In this document: positions 33,534-35,996 of the stretch, one piece after another | Layout: each line of letters begins with the position of its first letter | Position numbering within the stretch: the stretch's first letter is position 1 | Source: Treponema bryantii | Lineage (GTDB): Bacteria > Spirochaetota > Spirochaetia > Treponematales > Treponemataceae | Length of the DNA: 35,996 nucleotides | Direction of reading: 5' to 3' | NCBI GenBank assembly: GCA_015061465.1 | Contig: SUWN01000024.1 | Coordinates: 1-35,996, forward strand | Position numbers and translations under genes: made by a program | The notes under the pieces: generated by a model | Seen by the model: the letters and a program-made list of their open reading frames with translations, nothing else | Databases searched by the model: none | Told to the model about the DNA's origin: nothing

Positions 33534-34400
33534 TCAATAATTAGAACCCATTTCTCTTTCAATCAAATTAATCATAATATTTGTGTTTAATTCCATGGCG
33601 TCGATTGGGTAAATTTCTCTTACTTTTTCATCGTAATATTTTTCTTTGAATTGCTCTAAGATTTCAGTTTTGGGAACGCCATTTTTTAATGATTGTGAAA
33701 TTTGTGTTGCAGTTTGAATTGCGTTTAGTTTTCCGTATTTTAAATAAAATGCCGATTCTTCTTCTGTGAGCAAACCATGATGAGGAACTAAAATATTTTT
33801 GATTTTGAATTTTTCAATTTTTTCAAAAGATTTTAGAGTTAAATCATATCCAACAAGATACGACGGAATTATTTTTTCTGAACCAGTGAACACGCCCAAA
33901 GTTTCTGTTGCAAGCAAAAGTTTATTTTGTTCAAGATAAAATCCCACAGAACATTTTGTGTGTCCCGGAAGAGCAACAACGGTAAAAAGCATTTGCCCGC
34001 ATTGAATTTTGTCGCCATCTTCAACTTCAATATCAACGCAAAGAGAATCAATTAAATCTTCGTATTCTAAAATGCCATTTTTTTGGGCAAACTTTTGGTC
34101 CAAATCGCGCATTACTTTTTTGGCAGAATCTTTTTTAAAAATTGAAGAAGCGTAACTTCCTGCCACAATTTTTGCATTCGGAAAAAGTTTTTTTACATAA
34201 ACCGAACCAAGCGCGTGGTCGTAATGAGAATGGGTCAAAAAAATAAAATCCAACTGACGATTTTTTAAGATTTTTTGAACATTTTGCGCCAACCGTTCCC
34301 CCGTAAACGCAAAACCAGTATCATAAAGAATAGAAGTTTTTCCATCATCAATTAAAAACCCAGAATCACCAGGCAAAACTCGAACATCTGTTATTTTCAT
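33534..34400 (-). CDS. Metallo-beta-lactamase-fold hydrolase
   Basis: This 288-residue cytoplasmic protein has the metal-binding motif THSHYDH (His57, His59, Asp61, His62) and a further His147 in LPGHTKCSVGF, plus the late PHHG. The position that normally holds the metal-bridging Asp reads ATETLG, so Asp is replaced by Glu or an uncharged residue; this could change metal content. Members include glyoxalase II, lactonases and other hydrolases; the substrate is not readable. TAGG lies upstream of the ATG at 34400. It starts 9 bases after the AAA/DUF4143 gene stop, suggesting co-transcription. A short gap with a TCAACAATTGTTGA palindrome separates it from the convergent nucleosidase gene. Confidence 0.82.
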   Translation of the reverse strand: MKITDVRVLPGDSGFLIDDGKTSILYDTGFAFTGERLAQNVQKILKNRQLDFIFLTHSHYDHALGSVYVKKLFPNAKIVAGSYASSIFKKDSAKKVMRDLDQKFAQKNGILEYEDLIDSLCVDIEVEDGDKIQCGQMLFTVVALPGHTKCSVGFYLEQNKLLLATETLGVFTGSEKIIPSYLVGYDLTLKSFEKIEKFKIKNILVPHHGLLTEEESAFYLKYGKLNAIQTATQISQSLKNGVPKTEILEQFKEKYYDEKVREIYPIDAMELNTNIMINLIEREMGSNY

Positions 34401-34409
34401 AAAATTTAC

Positions 34410-35753
34410 CTACAAGATAATTTTTTCAAGCATATATCGTTTTAATAAAAATGTGCAAAAATACGGAAAAGTATAAAATTTTCCATTGAATCCAACATTA
34501 TTTGCACAAAGCTTTATTCCATAATGAATATCAGAGTATTTTTCTTTATCAATAAGATTTTTTAAAGAAGCAGTGGCATTGTTATTCGCTTTAACTTCTA
34601 CTGGCACAAGAGAATCTTCATCACGGATAAAAAAATCCATTTCCACAGTTGATTTATCATTTTTAAAATAAAAAAGTTCATAACCTTGTTTTACAAGCAT
34701 ATCGGCAACAATATTTTCATAAATTGCACCTTTGTATGTATTAAAATTTTTATTTTGACGTAAATCTACTTGAGATTCTTCATCTAATGATGCAATCAAA
34801 AGGCCTGTATCTCTATAGTAAATTTTGTATTCAGTCGGATTATAATTACCTTTGAGCGGAAGTTCAGGTTGATCTAAGTTATAGCAAATATTCACAATCC
34901 CTGCATCTTTTAGCCAATCTACAGTTCCTATGTATTCTCTATTTCGAGCTCCCACCGCAATTTTTGTAATTTGATAACGTTTATTTTCCTTTGCAAGAAA
35001 AACAGGAATATGAGAATATACATTCTTAATTTTTGACTTATCTAAACCTGTTGCATATTTTAAAATATCCTCTTCATAAGCTTTTTGAATTTGAATCTGT
35101 TCCTGTAATATTCCCGAAAAGTTTTTTTGTTCTATGAATTTATTTACAATCCGTGGCATTCCACCTGTAATCATAAAGTCTTTAAAACAATTCATCCAAA
35201 CATCAAATTCATTTTCTGAAAACGGTTTTAACATTTTGATATGATAATAAATACTTTCAATTTGTTCTTGCGAATATCCTTTAGCCCAAAGAAATTCTTC
35301 AAAATCCAAAGAATGCATTTCATAATCTTCTTTGTACCCAACACTTACTGATGTAATTTCTTTGTAATTTACACCTAGCAAAGAACCTGAACAAATAACA
35401 TCATAGCGTCCATCAATTTTAAAAAATTTGAGACAAGTTGCACAATCAGGACAAGATTGCATTTCATCAAAAAAAATCAAGGTTTCGTTCGGAACAAATT
35501 TAAAATTTGGATTGATAAATGATATTTCTTTAATAACATTCTCAGGAGAATAACCTGAAGAAAAAATTTTTGTATACTGTGGATCAGTAATGAAATTAAT
35601 TTCAACGAAATTTTTATAATTTTCAGAAAAATGTTTTATGGAAGAAGTCTTTCCAACTTGACGAGCACCAGTAATTATTAGTGGCATTCTGTCAGGATTT
35701 TTTTTCCAATTAACAAGAAAATCATCTATTTTTCTACGAAGTTTGTATTCCAT
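34410..35753 (-). CDS. AAA ATPase with DUF4143 (ATP-binding protein of the AAA_14/DUF4143 family)
   Basis: This 447-residue protein shows Walker A GARQVGKTS (29-37), Walker B ETLIFFDEMQSCP and a sensor segment (VICSGSLLGVN), followed by the DUF4143 part. That part has a helical middle (ITGGMPRIVNKFIEQ), a winged-helix-like segment and a C-terminal PD-(D/E)xK-like fold with VEMDFFIRDEDSLVPVEVKAN (Glu, Asp and the Glu-Val-Lys motif). The family is abundant in anaerobes and its role is not established; links to defence or toxin-like regulation have been suggested. No ribosome binding site precedes the ATG at 35753, and TATAAT lies 6 bases upstream. It is followed directly by the metallo-hydrolase gene. 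Families like this are often gained by transfer. Confidence 0.88.
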   Translation of the reverse strand: MEYKLRRKIDDFLVNWKKNPDRMPLIITGARQVGKTSSIKHFSENYKNFVEINFITDPQYTKIFSSGYSPENVIKEISFINPNFKFVPNETLIFFDEMQSCPDCATCLKFFKIDGRYDVICSGSLLGVNYKEITSVSVGYKEDYEMHSLDFEEFLWAKGYSQEQIESIYYHIKMLKPFSENEFDVWMNCFKDFMITGGMPRIVNKFIEQKNFSGILQEQIQIQKAYEEDILKYATGLDKSKIKNVYSHIPVFLAKENKRYQITKIAVGARNREYIGTVDWLKDAGIVNICYNLDQPELPLKGNYNPTEYKIYYRDTGLLIASLDEESQVDLRQNKNFNTYKGAIYENIVADMLVKQGYELFYFKNDKSTVEMDFFIRDEDSLVPVEVKANNNATASLKNLIDKEKYSDIHYGIKLCANNVGFNGKFYTFPYFCTFLLKRYMLEKIIL

Positions 35754-35759
35754 GTTTTT

Positions 35760-35765
35760 ATTATA
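35760..35765 (-). promoter_or_regulatory. -10 element of the AAA/DUF4143 gene, close to the start codon
   Basis: TATAAT on the minus strand ends 6 bases before the ATG at 35753. No ribosome binding site is visible, so a leaderless message is likely. TGGAAT 17 bases upstream is a weak -35. Confidence 0.4.
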
Positions 35766-35869
35766 TTATGGATTATCACAAAATTCCATATTTTTTTTAT
35801 TAAAGAATCACATTTTTCCTGCTATTTAAACGTTATTTTTCACATTATTCCAATTTTATATTTTAAACT

Positions 35870-35996
35870 TGTACCAGTCAATAAAAGTGGACAAAAAAAA
35901 TGTTTTTTCTTAATTTTCTTTTTTAAGAGTGGACAATTCTTGAGTTATTTCTTCGGATTCATTTTTAGAAGTGGACCTTTTCTTTTGTACGAATTT
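35870..35996. mobile_element. Possible end of an insertion sequence (IS21- or IS3-like), running off the window
   Basis: From 35870 the sequence begins TGTACCAGTCAATAAAAGTG and continues with GTGGAC. GTGGAC recurs at 35887, 35929 and 35970, steps of 42 and 41 bases. A TG start plus repeated subterminal motifs resembles IS21-family ends; the TGTAC...AAAAGTGGACA pattern also resembles IS3-group ends. The other end and the transposase are outside the window, so this is only a suggestion. Confidence 0.4.
35910..35996 (-). CDS. C-terminal fragment of an unidentified protein, possibly a transposase subunit
   Basis: The last 28 codons of an open frame entering from the right edge end KNESEEITQELSTLKKEN and a TAA at 35910. 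The charged, Lys/Glu/Ser-rich tail has no recognisable domain. Because it ends 40 bases from the putative element terminus and its codons include two of the GTGGAC repeats, it may be the last gene of an insertion sequence. Too little is present for a function. Confidence 0.35.
   Translation of the reverse strand, partial: KFVQKKRSTSKNESEEITQELSTLKKEN

Overview
The window looks like chromosomal DNA of an AT-rich diderm bacterium, most likely a host-associated (gut, rumen or oral) Treponema or a close spirochaete. This is inference. It rests on three large lipoproteins with short lipoboxes ending in Ser-Cys, a TolC-type outer-membrane protein, a GH43 glycosidase, overall composition and general resemblance of the proteins. 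No rRNA or other decisive marker is present.

Layout. 1-904: ilvC (partial) behind purC, minus strand. 1052-11348: a minus-strand run of three large surface lipoproteins carrying InlB-type B-repeats, GLUG-like repeats, beta-helix repeats and an Asp/Pro/Thr/Glu-rich linker, with a good promoter upstream and a terminator downstream. 11551-19147: housekeeping genes: a protein resembling helicase-associated (XPB/Ssl2-type) domains, a short HPF/RaiA ribosome-hibernation factor, sigma-54 (rpoN), a DUF1015 protein and RecQ. 19221-19303: tRNA-Leu(CAA) with promoter and terminator.

19347-29329 is the most interesting part. It is a compact minus-strand gene run: comM, a C39-peptidase ABC transporter, an HlyD-type adaptor, a TolC-type outer-membrane protein, a 253-aa double-glycine precursor, a small exported leucine-rich protein, a 148-aa double-glycine precursor and a radical SAM/SPASM enzyme. 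The two precursors share a nearly identical leader and carry Cys-Gly-Gly-Gly directly after the predicted cleavage site and again inside the chain. I read this as a complete, possibly undescribed system that modifies and exports large peptides or small proteins: the radical SAM enzyme would act on the CGGG cysteines, the C39 domain would remove the leader, and the ABC-HlyD-TolC tunnel would carry the product across both membranes. The larger precursor ends in a domain with a Cys/His arrangement resembling NlpC/P60- or CHAP-type hydrolases, so the product may be an effector protein rather than a small bacteriocin.

Two intergenic arrays (14062-14424 and 29475-30071) are built from one structured repeat: a CAGTTTT/AAAACTG hairpin followed by a second long-range stem around a conserved TTCGGTA-like loop. 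The second array is six full 93-bp tandem units plus a partial one. Between copies both stems change in a compensatory way, so the fold appears to be conserved.

30086-35996: a threonine-synthase-like protein whose PLP-binding Lys is replaced by Arg, a cytoplasmic GH43 glycosidase, a GC-rich palindromic repeat, an MTA/SAH nucleosidase, a metallo-beta-lactamase-fold hydrolase, an AAA/DUF4143 ATPase, and at the right edge what may be the end of an insertion sequence. Several genes (rpoN, the DUF1015 gene, the ThrC-like gene, the AAA gene) have a -10 hexamer 6-7 nt before the ATG and no ribosome binding site, suggesting leaderless mRNAs.
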